From Cutaneotrichosporon cavernicola (Eukaryota > Basidiomycota > Tremellomycetes > Trichosporonales > Trichosporonaceae), in contig NC_083398.1 in NCBI RefSeq assembly GCF_030864355.1, positions 744,001-808,000 on the forward strand: a DNA stretch of 64,000 nt, written 5' to 3'. A program made the position numbers and the translations under genes. Each line of letters starts with the position of its first letter. The first letter of the stretch is position 1. The notes below the pieces were generated by a model, which saw only the letters and a program-made list of their open reading frames with translations, was not told where the DNA came from and did not search any database. Shown here piece by piece: positions 1-9,848 of the stretch.

Positions 1-294
1 CGAGGCGAGCGAGTCGGCACGCGACGCACCCGCATTGTTCACCAGCACGTCTGGAGTTGCGCCGAGTACTTCGAGCTCGTCGATGGCGCGTCGGCACGCC
101 GCGGCGTCCGTGATGTCAAAAGCTAGGCGGTGATGCAGCGGCAGGCCGGCTAGCTGGGTGATGTCCTGGTCCGCTCCCGTGACGTAAGCACCCGCAGAGA
201 CAAAGGCGGCGACGATTGCGCGGCCGAGGCCCCCGCCGGCACCGGTTACGAGGACGTGCTTCCCGGTCAAGCCGAAGGGATGAGGGGTGGACAT
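1..294 (-). CDS. Short-chain dehydrogenase/reductase, N-terminal 98 residues (cut by window edge)
   Basis: The protein starts at the ATG at 294 and runs off the left edge. Seen: a Rossmann dinucleotide-binding start with TGAGGGLG at residues 17-24 (family pattern TGxxxGxG), FDITD at 59-63 where SDRs carry the Asp that contacts adenine, and VNNAG at 85-89. These three elements in order are diagnostic of a classical SDR, an NAD(P)H-dependent oxidoreductase. The catalytic Ser and the YxxxK motif would lie beyond the edge, so the substrate and any defect cannot be judged. No intron is visible in this part. It diverges from RFC2, sharing a 338 bp upstream region. Confidence 0.85.
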   Translation of the reverse strand, partial: MSTPHPFGLTGKHVLVTGAGGGLGRAIVAAFVSAGAYVTGADQDITQLAGLPLHHRLAFDITDAAACRRAIDELEVLGATPDVLVNNAGASRADSLAS

Positions 295-632
295 GAGGGA
301 TGAGTTGAGAAGAGAGAATGAGGGAGTGGGGAGAGCGAGGACCGCGAGGGAGAGTTATATGTGCTGTTGCACAGGCCTCAGTGTGATAGACATGGCTCGT
401 TGAACAGGCGTCAAGATGCAAAGGGTGAGTGAGGCCAACTTGCCCACCACACAGACATCGGCGACCTTGCCGGTGTTAAGGTGGCGACGTCAGTCACAGT
501 TCTCAATCGTAATGCTTAGAAGTTGATAATAAATTTATAATGCCCATAACTATTAGCCCGTGCCTGAGTCCACGCGACTTGACGCGTCGCGATTTCAAGC
601 AATGTCACCTTCCCTCCACTCTCCTCATCATC
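295..632. promoter_or_regulatory. Divergent intergenic region, SDR gene / RFC2
   Basis: This 338 bp stretch separates two outward-facing start codons and must hold both promoters. Pyrimidine-rich leader sequence lies directly before RFC2. The segment near 525-560 is AT-rich (ATAATAAATTTATAATG). No specific operator is recognised. Confidence 0.5.
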
Positions 633-1967
633 ATGGCAACAACGTTTGGAGCACGCCCCGCCGCCACGGCCGAGCAGCAGCAGCGCCTGCAGCCCTGGGT
701 AGAGAAGTAGTGAGTCAGCTGCCTCCTGTGTCAGAGCTGACACCAGCCGGCCCAAGACGATTGACGATGTCTCGTCGCAGGAGAATACGGTTGCGGTGCT
801 GCGCAAGGCGCTGGCGTCGACCAATGTGAGCTATGGCACTGATAGTGGAGCTGACACCAGCTTCCGCACATGCTGTTCTACGGGCCACCGGGGACGGGCA
901 AGACTTCGACCATCCTCGCGCTCGCGCGGCAGTTGTTTGGGTGGGTCCTCGATTGTTTACACACTGCTCGGCCTGTGCCAAGGCGCCCTCCTGCGGCGCC
1001 CAGTTACATCTCCTGGTCATCGAGCTGACACCAGCCCTGACCTCTTCCGCTCGCGTGTGCTCGAGCTGAACGCGTCTGACGAGCGCGGTATCAGCGTCGT
1101 GCGTGAGAAGATCAAGACTTTTGCGCGCGAGACCCCGCGCAACGTCGGCGTCTCGTCCGACGGCAAGGTGTACCCCGCGCCACCGTACAAGCTCATCATT
1201 CTTGACGAGGCCGACTCGATGACGCAAGACGCGCAGAGCGCCCTCCGCCGCATCATGGAGACGTACTCGCGCATCACGCGCTTCTGTCTCGTCTGCAACT
1301 ATGTCACCCGGTGAGCTCCCTGAGCCCGACCAAGCTGACAGCAGGATCATCGAGCCGCTCGCATCGCGCTGCTCCAAGTTCCGTTTCCGTCCTCTCGCGG
1401 CCGACTCGTCGCAGGCGCGTATCGAGATGATCGCCAACGCCGAGGGCGTGAACGCCGAGCCAGGCGTTCTCGAACTGATCCTGAAGCTGGCTAACGGCGA
1501 CCTCCGAAAGGCCATCACGTACCTCCAGACCGCGCAGCGGCTGCACTCTACATCCAACCCCCCAACAGCTATCACCACCATGTCCGGTGAGCTGGTACCG
1601 CAGGATCTAGCTGACATCAGTACACGAGATCTCGGGCATCGTGCCGGGGAGCGTGATCGACCGCCTCGTGCGGTCTATGGGCATCGAGCCTGGAGAAGGG
1701 ATTAGCCCGTCCGCCGCGTCAGGATTTGAGGGTGTGCGGAACGCTGTGCGTGGCGTCGGGCGCGAGGGATGGTCTGCGGGACAGGTGCTGGAGCAGATCC
1801 ACGACGCGATTGTGCCGATGGAGAGCATTCCGACGATGGCCAAGGCGAACGCGGCGATCGCCATTGCCGAGTGCGACAAAGCTTTGTGCGAGGGCGGCGA
1901 CGAGGAGCTGCAGCTGTTCGAGTGCTGTCTGCGGGTCAAGGACGCGATGGAGAAGGCGTACAAGTAG
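633..1967 (+). CDS. RFC2: Replication factor C small subunit, Rfc2 type (human RFC4 type)
   Basis: Subunit of the RFC clamp loader, which uses ATP to load PCNA at primer-template junctions in the nucleus. Six exons: 633-709, 747-825, 861-940, 1035-1310, 1345-1586, 1621-1967, giving 366 residues (yeast Rfc2 has 353). Walker A GPPGTGKT is at residues 60-67, Walker B DEAD at 136-139, and the SRC arginine-finger motif at 178-180 within [18 protein letters not shown] and the [13 protein letters not shown] segment are characteristic of Rfc2 among the RFC paralogues. Four introns are only 34-37 nt and end in GCTGACACCAG or close variants; the third is 94 nt. Every junction restores a conserved family segment, so the splicing model is firm. 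Confidence 0.95.
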
Positions 1968-2301
1968 GGTGAGGCGGGGGAGAGGTCTCGGCCAGGGACC
2001 GCTGGGCCACTGTACTGTATGCATAGAGCTTATCCGCTGTAGGAGGGTGATCTTAGAATCCCTTGACGGCATTGTTCAGATACTGATTTGAAATCTGCTG
2101 TGGCATGGTGAAGGGTCGGTAAGGTGGAAGTTGGACGGAATTGACGTCCGTAGTCACCTTCAAATTGGAATATGAACAGCGCTGTGATGGTCCTTGGTGA
2201 TGCATACCTCACAGCATTATCCGCCATTCCCCGCCTCCACTTTGTAACTTCAACCCAACCTACATATTTGTCACTCACCACCTCATCGTCTCAACAGCAC
2301 A
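1968..2301. other. Intergenic spacer RFC2 to CGI121
   Basis: 334 bp between two genes in the same direction. It must hold the RFC2 terminator and the CGI121 promoter. No conserved site is recognised. Confidence 0.4.
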
Positions 2302-2964
2302 ATGGAAACCTACACGCTCGCCTTTGCGCCTCCCAACCTCTCCCCTCTGCACATTGCGTACTTTGAGGACGTCGAAAACTCGGCCTCCATCAAGCGCCGC
2401 CTCGTATCGGCCGCGACGACCCCCGGTGCGGACGGAGAGCTAGCGCGCGCCGCCGTCGACTTTGCCTTCATCGACGCGGACCTGGTCGTCTCGAAATCGC
2501 ACCTCACCACTGCGCTCCTCGCGACGCTGCTCACCTCTCTTCCCAATGCGCCGAACGCTATGTTGGATGCGCCTCCAGTTCCCAGGACGCGGACACATAA
2601 TATCCATTCAGAGGTGCTCTGTGCGCTGTCGCCGAATAATAATATCAGCGATGCGATTCGCCGCTTTGGCGTCGGCGAGAAGACGACGAGGATGGTCGTC
2701 GTCAAGTTTGGCGGAGAGACGGCGGAGGTTTGGAAAGCGATAGAAGCGGTGGTCAAGGGACGCTTGGAGAGGGTAGACAAGATCGACGAGGTCGACGTGC
2801 CGTGGAGCAGGGTCGATAAGGTATGTCTCGTAGGAGAAAGGCAGAGCTCACACTAGGTGTACAAGGTCGGGGAGATGAACCAGCTCAAAATGCCGGCCGC
2901 AGAGCTCGAGGCAGCAAAGTGCGCCGCTATCGTCAACGCCGTCGCTGTCAAGCATGCCATGTAA
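2302..2964 (+). CDS. CGI121: KEOPS/EKC complex subunit Cgi121 (TPRKB family)
   Basis: Small subunit that binds Bud32 and tRNA in the KEOPS complex, which makes the universal t6A37 modification of ANN-decoding tRNAs and affects telomeres in yeast. Two exons, 2302-2820 and 2857-2964, give 208 residues. The signature SPNNNISDAIRRFG at residues 110-123 nearly matches the conserved SPNNNISEALKKFG block of TPRKB/Cgi121. After the 36 nt intron the C-terminus continues VYKVGEMNQL and ends in an AIVNAVAVKHAM helix, as in the family. The intron ends in CACTAG rather than the common CCAG. Tandem with RFC2 and convergent with the next gene (92 bp apart). Confidence 0.93.
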
Positions 2965-3056
2965 CATTCCAACATTCCCGCTCCCCATTCCCATTACACA
3001 ATAGATCCATTATGTTGTCTACATACTTTTACAAGGATATGTCTAGATGTCATATG

Positions 3057-6000
3057 CTACATCTCGTCGCGCAGCACCTTCTGTCTGATGACCTCGCGGC
3101 GCACGGCCCGCGATGCCGCAAGGGTCTCGCCCACCGTCTCCTGCTCCTTTTCGTCTCCAGCTTGTGCTTCCTCTTCATCTTGCGCTTCCTCTCCAGCTTG
3201 CGCTTCCTCTCCATCTTGCGCTTCATCGCCATCCTGCATGTCCACATCATCGTCCTCGTCGCTGGCAGCCGCACGCTGCTTGGCGTTGACCTTGCCCTTG
3301 CCCTTGCCCTTGCGAGTCTGCAGTGATGCGGGCGCATTCTTGGCGCTGGGGCGTGAGGGACCACTTGTCAGTCCAAGAGTCCTGGAGGTTTGACGTGTCT
3401 GACGAGTGGATGCGCCCTTCTGTGCCTCTGGTGCCATCGAGGCCGCCGACTTGGGACCGCGTCTGCGCGTACGGCCACTCCACACTGACGCGGCTGCCTG
3501 GCTTGACATGCGCGGCCTGCCCTGGCCCTGGTCGTCTTCTTCATCCTCATCGCCGTCATCCTCCGCATCAGCCCCCTTCTCATCATCATCGACCTCTTCC
3601 TCAGCACCGTCTTCGTCCTGCACCGCCGCGCCCTCCGCCTGGATGTAGGTGTAGTGGCGCCGCTTGTATGTCACCTGCGTGCTGCGGGTCAAGCAGCGCA
3701 GGGAAGGTGAGCGTGTTCGCGACTGCTCTGAAAGTGGGGACGTCGCCTGGGGCGCATTATTGTGCGAGTCGGGTTCAGGCGCACTAGACGAACGCCGGTT
3801 CGCCGCGCTTTCGCCTTTCCGGGCCGGCGACGAGCCGGGTTCAGGGGACCCGAGAGGTCTCGTTGAGGCCGCCTTCGGAGGCGGCGCGCGAAACTCCTCC
3901 TCAGACTCGAGGTCGGGTGGAAGCTCCTCGTCAGAGTCTTGCAGCTCGTCCACCTCCTCTGGCAGCTCGTCTCCTTCCTCCATGAGCTCGTCTTCCTCAA
4001 CCTCCTCTGGCTGCTCCTCCGCTCTCTGATCCAAGAGCTCGTCTTCCTCGTCTTCCTCTTCTCCCTCCTCCATGATCTCGTCGAATACCGTGCGTTGCGA
4101 AGGTCTTGGGCGCGCCTTACGCATCCGCCCCGGCGCGGACTGGCGGCGACGGAGCGGCTCGGGCGTCGACGGTTCAGGCGAGGATGGTGGCGAGGTTGGA
4201 GGTTGTGGGACATAAAAGGGTGGCACGTGGGCAAAGTCGGTGGCTCGGCGGCGGTGGTAGCGTAACATAGCGTCCGAGTCAGACTCGGCGTCGGTGTCTC
4301 TCCGTGACCGGCTTGTGGCGTCACGACGCCGGCCCGCGGCGTTAGGTGACTGACTTGGGGCGTTGCGGGGCGCATCGTCATTGCCTGGGTCTCTCAGGCG
4401 GACTGATATTGACCGCGCCCTCTCAGCGTTCTGTTGCCTGAGACGGCGCACAGGTATCTCGACGTACGCGCGGTTGACGGGCATCCGGCGCTCAAGGATG
4501 GGATGACACTCTGGCGTGCGCTGGAGATGCCGACGCTTGGGTGGCGGCTCGTCTTCCTCCTCCTCCTTGATCTCGTCGACAAGCTCATCCACCTCCTCCT
4601 CGCGCTCATCACCCCATTCCTCCTCCTCCTTGAACGCCAACTGCTCCTGTTCAGCAGCCCAGAACGCGGCCTTGTCATCCTCATAGTTCTGCCGCACCAC
4701 ATACCTGGGCGGCAAGAACATGCGTGCACGTCCCTCGATTAGCAGCCCGCGGTTCATGCGCGTCTCGCACATTGTGACTAGTCGCGAGCGCATGTGCTGC
4801 TTGTTGTACCAGGCGAGCGCCTTGGAGCGCAAACCAAACTCGCCGTAAAAGTAGGCTGCCACGTCGACGGGGTTGTCGACGCTCATGGGTACCTTCTGGA
4901 TGGTGCGCCACAGGAGGAGTGACTCGACCTCCGAGAAGAACGCCCTGCGCCCGTTGAGGCGCGAGTACTTGAAGGTCTGGCCGGCCTTCTTGCCGTGGAT
5001 CCGCGACTTGGGTGGCGCCCAGTTAGGGGGAACGATGTAGTCGCTGTCCGGGCGGAGGGGTAGGCCGTCTTCGTCCACAAGGTAAGGGTCCTGAGGCCGC
5101 AAGGGGATTTGAGGCGATGTGGAGAAGGTGTCGCGGATGAACTCCTCGTGGGACGCGTCGTCAACGAAAGGGTCGCCGTCCACGTCGAGGACGGGCTCGT
5201 TGTCGTGTCGCTCGTCATCACGCGGTTCCTCGTCGGCGTCCAAAGACAGCTCACTGTCGCGTGGCTCGGGCTGGTGGAAGTCATCAGAGGGAGGGTCGAA
5301 GTCAATTTCCATCTCTTGTTCGTTCACCACGACATCGACTTCCTTATGCGATCTTGTGATGGTCGGCCGTCGCTGGCGCGGTCCGTGCAGGATGCCTCGT
5401 GGCTCAGGCACATCCGGCACCTCACCCCGCCGCTCTGCTTCCGTGAGGTCGGCTTCGTCAGGCGGCGCGAAAGCGGTGGGGTCGTCGCGGTTCCGCCTGA
5501 CGCAGGGAGAGATGATCTGGGAAAGTGCGGGCGCGGCGGGCGCGGAGGGGCCAGGTGTGGGCGAAGCGTCGGGCTTAGCGGCCGCCTGGGCCGGCTGCTC
5601 TGGCTCGACGTCGTCTTCAATCTCCTCGTCGCGCTCCTCCTCCTCGATGCGTTCGATCTGCACCTGGACGGTGGTGTCTCCCTCATCCTCGCCTTCGTCC
5701 GCACTGAGCGCGCCCAACACCGCCTCCGCCGCAGCCATCTCAGCGCTGTCTTCAGTGCCTCTGCGCGGATGCTGGGTCCGCTCGAACTGCGAGTCCGCCA
5801 CTTCGGGAAGCGAGTCGGGGTCCTCCTCCGGTGCAGCCTCGAACTGTGACTCAGCAGCGTTAAGCTTCTCCTCGTCCTCGGAAGTCTGCTGGGACTGCGA
5901 GGCTTTACCGGGCAATTGGGGCCGCATGGTCTGTTCGAACTGCGAGTCGGCGGCGTCTGGGAACTCGGCCGCCTCGACCTGCGAGCCGGGGTCCTCGCGG

Positions 6001-6638
6001 CGCTCAGCCTCCTCAAACTGTGAGTCCGCGGGGTGGGGCAGCTCGTCCTCGTCGTCTTCTTGCTCGTAGTGCCTTCGGCCTGTCTCCTCGAACTGTGGGT
6101 CCGTCGGGCTCGGCAGGCCTTCCTCGTCGCCTTCCTCAGCCCGTGGTCGTATCGTCTCGAACTGCGAGTCGTCAATCTCAGGTAGCTCGTGTCCTACAGT
6201 GTCGTGCTCCTCAAACTCGTCGCCCTTGCTACCAGGGTGGCTCTGGTCTGATCCCAACTCGGACTCGGTGCGCGTGTATGTCGCAAACTGGCTATCGTCG
6301 GCGCTGGGGATGTCGTCGTCTTCCTCGTCCCTCGGGGGTTGTGCGCTCGCCTGGCTGCCGATGTGCTGGACGGGTGTGGAGTTGACGCTCTGGCTTCCCC
6401 CCTTGCGTGGGGTTAGGCGTTTGCGGCGCTCGTGGTCGCGTGCAGTTCGGGAGAGGACTGTTGCGAAGAGGTCCCAGTCGACACCGCCTTCGCCAGTTGC
6501 CGATTTGGATGGCTGCGAAGGAAGGGAGGGTTGGGAGGGCCCCGGCAGCTGGGACATCCAAGGTTGCAGCGAAGACTTGGATGCTATCGAGTCGAGTCCG
6601 GATAGTCCGGGCTGCGGCTTCGACGGCGACGACGACAT
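3057..6638 (-). CDS. 1193-residue acidic protein with SQ-rich DSQFE repeats and possible Myb-like core
   Basis: Family not recognised. It is intronless, starting at the ATG at 6638. Residues 1 to about 320 are disordered and hold seven copies of a D/E-[SP]-Q-F motif (DSQFE, ESQFE, DPQFE), spaced roughly 25-45 residues apart in acidic sequence, plus further SQ pairs. This is an SQ cluster of the kind phosphorylated by ATM/ATR-type kinases in checkpoint proteins. A compact conserved-looking region near residues 520-650 contains LNGRRAFFSEVESLLL, YFYGEFGLRSKALAWYN and EGRARMFLPP; its spacing resembles a Myb/telobox helical domain, but this is weak. Long Glu/Asp tracts follow, with Lys/Arg patches that could be nuclear signals and a C-terminal EEAQ-type repeat. 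A nuclear DNA-damage or telomere role is inference only. Confidence 0.7.
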   Translation of the reverse strand: MSSSPSKPQPGLSGLDSIASKSSLQPWMSQLPGPSQPSLPSQPSKSATGEGGVDWDLFATVLSRTARDHERRKRLTPRKGGSQSVNSTPVQHIGSQASAQPPRDEEDDDIPSADDSQFATYTRTESELGSDQSHPGSKGDEFEEHDTVGHELPEIDDSQFETIRPRAEEGDEEGLPSPTDPQFEETGRRHYEQEDDEDELPHPADSQFEEAERREDPGSQVEAAEFPDAADSQFEQTMRPQLPGKASQSQQTSEDEEKLNAAESQFEAAPEEDPDSLPEVADSQFERTQHPRRGTEDSAEMAAAEAVLGALSADEGEDEGDTTVQVQIERIEEEERDEEIEDDVEPEQPAQAAAKPDASPTPGPSAPAAPALSQIISPCVRRNRDDPTAFAPPDEADLTEAERRGEVPDVPEPRGILHGPRQRRPTITRSHKEVDVVVNEQEMEIDFDPPSDDFHQPEPRDSELSLDADEEPRDDERHDNEPVLDVDGDPFVDDASHEEFIRDTFSTSPQIPLRPQDPYLVDEDGLPLRPDSDYIVPPNWAPPKSRIHGKKAGQTFKYSRLNGRRAFFSEVESLLLWRTIQKVPMSVDNPVDVAAYFYGEFGLRSKALAWYNKQHMRSRLVTMCETRMNRGLLIEGRARMFLPPRYVVRQNYEDDKAAFWAAEQEQLAFKEEEEWGDEREEEVDELVDEIKEEEEDEPPPKRRHLQRTPECHPILERRMPVNRAYVEIPVRRLRQQNAERARSISVRLRDPGNDDAPRNAPSQSPNAAGRRRDATSRSRRDTDAESDSDAMLRYHRRRATDFAHVPPFYVPQPPTSPPSSPEPSTPEPLRRRQSAPGRMRKARPRPSQRTVFDEIMEEGEEEDEEDELLDQRAEEQPEEVEEDELMEEGDELPEEVDELQDSDEELPPDLESEEEFRAPPPKAASTRPLGSPEPGSSPARKGESAANRRSSSAPEPDSHNNAPQATSPLSEQSRTRSPSLRCLTRSTQVTYKRRHYTYIQAEGAAVQDEDGAEEEVDDDEKGADAEDDGDEDEEDDQGQGRPRMSSQAAASVWSGRTRRRGPKSAASMAPEAQKGASTRQTRQTSRTLGLTSGPSRPSAKNAPASLQTRKGKGKGKVNAKQRAAASDEDDDVDMQDGDEAQDGEEAQAGEEAQDEEEAQAGDEKEQETVGETLAASRAVRREVIRQKVLRDEM

Positions 6639-7709
6639 ACTGAGTGATATTAGTGATGGGTGTGGGTATTGTTACGGCCGGAGATTGAAGTGGAGGTACA
6701 GTATAGAGGTAGGTTGACGATGTTGTTGCCATGTGGGTCACGTGATCTTGTGTGGCAAATGGACCTCGTTTCCTTTCATTGTCATTTGCCAGCTTTGATC
6801 TGCGCCATTGTCTGTGCCGCTCACATCTGGACGCGGGCGTCATATACGGACATGAACATGAACATGTTACGCCCCAGTCAAAGAAAAACAAGTATGCTGG
6901 ATCGCTGAGAATCTGGGAACTGGCGTGACGGTCTGGTAAAAGTGATGCCTCTCCTCCCCTTGGGACCGTTTCACGAGGCCATGCTACTGTGCCGCGTGCC
7001 GCCGGCACCCCATCTTCGCTCGCTCCGGAATAGCGGTACTCGTTCATTCCCACTGGCCCTTTGTTACCCCGATCGAGCATCATTGTATTGCATCGCCATC
7101 ATTGCACAGATGCATGATACATCCTCCGATGTGATGGAACGGGGTAACGTAAGGGACCTTTGGTATGTAGGAGGGGCCGGAGCCGGAGTGCGCGGAACAC
7201 GACTGCCTCGAGGGTACAGCACGACCGAGCAGTGACGTACACGTGTGCTGCGTCAACTACGACACTCTCCAAGTTCAAGTCCAAGCGTCATCGACAGAAT
7301 TAGCAACCGACAATACGCGGATGTGCACCCCCTCTTCTTTGAATGGAGCAGTTTCAGCGCCGATCGATCATGACATGTTCGTAGTGGCATTGTTTCGATC
7401 TATCGCTGCGGCTACCAGCCTTCCCAAAGCCAGCCCGGCTAGACCGCATCTTCATGACAGACACACGACACGATATCTGCACGCCACCGCACGCCCCTCC
7501 GTCGTCGCCACCATCACACGCTGCATACACAACAAGGATAAACACACGCTTCTCACCCCCCACTCTCTTGTTCACACACTAGTTGTTCATTCGCTCTCAC
7601 CTCTCTTGTCCAATTCGCCCCAGTCTTGAAAAGCGCGCCCCCGCCCCCCCTCTTCATCCTCTCCCCCATCTTCCCTTCTTGATCAAACACCTTCTGATCA
7701 TCAGCCGAC
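6639..7709. promoter_or_regulatory. 1.07 kb divergent intergenic region
   Basis: Separates the 1193-residue protein gene from the arrestin-like gene; both read outward. The right end (about 7430-7700) is strongly pyrimidine-rich on the plus strand, as expected for a leader. A short direct repeat of GAACAT occurs near 6852. No further gene is seen. Confidence 0.45.
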
Positions 7710-9526
7710 ATGAGCGGGCATCATTCCTCCCCTCCAGTCGTCCCACGCTTGCGGGGTACAAGAAGGCGGCGGTTTAGTGCTTCTGCCCCACCCACTATCC
7801 GACGTCCCAAGTCTAGAACAGAGAGAATGCGGTCGCGCCATATGGCTCTGGCGGCACTTGTTGACGTCGAGCTTGAAGATACGGCACTCGAGATGGTCGG
7901 GGATACGAACACGAGGTGAGCCTGCATAATGGAAGGTCTGACTCCAGTACGCATTACTCGCTCCCCGGCCGGGCACGAGTCACCTTTCCCGCCCTCCCAT
8001 CCTCTCTAGGCGGCCGCTTCCGCCTGCTGCACAAAGTCACCATCACGATCGAGGGCAAGGCAGAATACACCGACCCCGAGGGACGGTACACTCCTCTCCG
8101 GGTCTATCGCGCTACTCACGCCCTCCTCCCATCGCCATATACCATTCGGCCTTATTGCTCCTCCTTCGGGAGTATCACTCTCGACCTGTCCTTCGACCTT
8201 CGGGTGCCGGGCTGGCTCCCGCCCTCCCACCTCAGTCGACACAGTAGTACGAATTACGGCTTGGTAGCCGACGCGACTGTGGGTTGGGCCAACGAGACCG
8301 TCTTCTCGGGGTCGGGCGTGTCGGCCACGCCGTTACTGGTGGATGGCCAGTTTGCGCTCGCCCAGATGAGCCGGTCCGCATATGCACCGCTCGAGGTGAG
8401 GAGGCACCGTATTCCCGGTCCCATTCCACGGGGGGGAGCACCACGCCGCCATTATCCGTTTAGGTGCAAGACGCTCCCGGTTGACTTGTCTATTCGTCAC
8501 GCAGAGTACGCCGACCTTGGAGACCCGAAGGGAATCAAGATCGACATGCAGCTGCGTGCGAGCGTGAGCCGGTGGGACGAGCACGAGGCGGGCGTGAGCC
8601 AGCAGGTCGCCCGGGCCCAGCGAGACGCTAGCGAGAGTGCTTCTGAGCGGGGATGCAGCGAGGGTGCAGAGCGTGAATCCAGCGAGCCGGCCTCCAGTCC
8701 CGAGAGCACCGGCCCCGCCGTCGCGCATGTCGTCCACATCGCCATGGAAGTCGAGGAACGGGAGGACGTACGTTCCACCCCAGCAGGCATGTTCCTCTCC
8801 GCCTTCCCTCTCCCGCCTCAAGACGGGCCACTCCTCGGACCATCTCGTGCGCCGACTACACCAGCCACACTCGAACCGGTGCGGCGGCGCGTGGCGCGCG
8901 CATGTCTCCTCCTCCCGAACGGGCAGGCACAGAGCCACACGTTCGACGATCCACGTCCCGTGGGACCCTCCACAAAGCGGATCAAGGGCGCCCTGACGTT
9001 CAATGAGATCGGGCGGTTTCCGGTACCCAACGCCACGGGGCCATTTGTCAAGGTTACCCACTTCCTCAAGACGCATGTTACGTTTGAGCGCGCGGGAGAG
9101 TATTATGTGAGTTTCCAGGAGACGGAGATGAAGAGAAAGGGAAAGGAGAAGAGAAGAGGGAGAAGACGTCGCTCACACCAGACGGAGACGTTCAAGACCC
9201 CCGTCCGGCTCGTCACCTGTCCCACGCCGCGTGGGAGCGTTCCCCCGCCCTATATCACCGTGTTCCACGAGAACGGCGACCTGCGCGACTGCGACCCACT
9301 TCCCCTGTATGCGCCCGCCGAGGACGACGTCGACATGGTCGAGGCACTCACGCGTGACGCCTCGCCGCCCACTGAGGCCGAGTCGTCACCCTCGCCTCCC
9401 TCGTCATCCCGGCCACTTCCCGAGGCGGAGCACCGCAGCGCTGCTGACGACCTGTCGCCCGCGAACCGCAAGCTGTTCGAGCAGTGGGCACGCGAGGCGT
9501 CGGCCCCACTCGAGGGCAACGCTTAG
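7710..9526 (+). CDS. Arrestin-like protein (tentative)
   Basis: Exons 7710-7915, 7948-9106 and 9182-9526 give about 569 residues. The first intron is only 32 nt and is required to join the frames. The second (75 nt) is a multiple of three with no stop; I remove it because it has GTGAGT and CTCACACCAG ends and would otherwise insert an odd Lys/Arg block. The protein has beta-strand-rich segments (LLHKVTITIEGKAEY, FVKVTHFLKTHVTF, TFKTPVRLVTCP) separated by Ser/Glu linkers, with the spacing of an arrestin N/C fold. LPLY near the C-terminus fits the LPxY variant by which fungal arrestin-related adaptors recruit the Rsp5 ubiquitin ligase. A role in membrane-protein endocytosis is inference; no subfamily is assigned. 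Confidence 0.6.
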
Positions 9527-9848
9527 TGAGTGCACCACCTGGCCCCATCACCTCCTGTTGCCATCATACTGTCACGATACTGTCACGATACTGTCAGCCA
9601 ATACTTGACCTGTCTGCAGCCGTACAATGGCGTTGTGCAGACTTGTACAATTAGTGTTGCCATGTAATGTCACGATAGACCTGGCGATGAGTTCCTGTTG
9701 ATTCGTTATATCCTGGACCATGCAGCGTTCACAACAGTTTTCATTACCAAGATGTTGTGCGAAGGGCGTGGCGTGTGAGGACGTGAGAATGGGCGTGGTC
9801 GTAAGCGCAGGGTGTAGGGTCTTCCTATTCAAGCGAGTGTAGGCCTGA
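9527..9848. other. Convergent 3' region with short direct repeat
   Basis: 322 bp between the ends of two convergent genes. ACTGTCACGAT is repeated at about 9568-9598 (two full copies and a partial third). It probably holds both polyadenylation regions. Confidence 0.4.

Noticed and set aside
5119..6069. Plus-strand 316-codon Ser-rich frame
   Set aside because: It is the antisense shadow of the acidic DSQFE region of the minus-strand gene.
8396..8463. Possible 68 nt intron in the arrestin-like gene
   Set aside because: Splicing there shifts the frame into an early stop, while the unspliced frame is coding-like.
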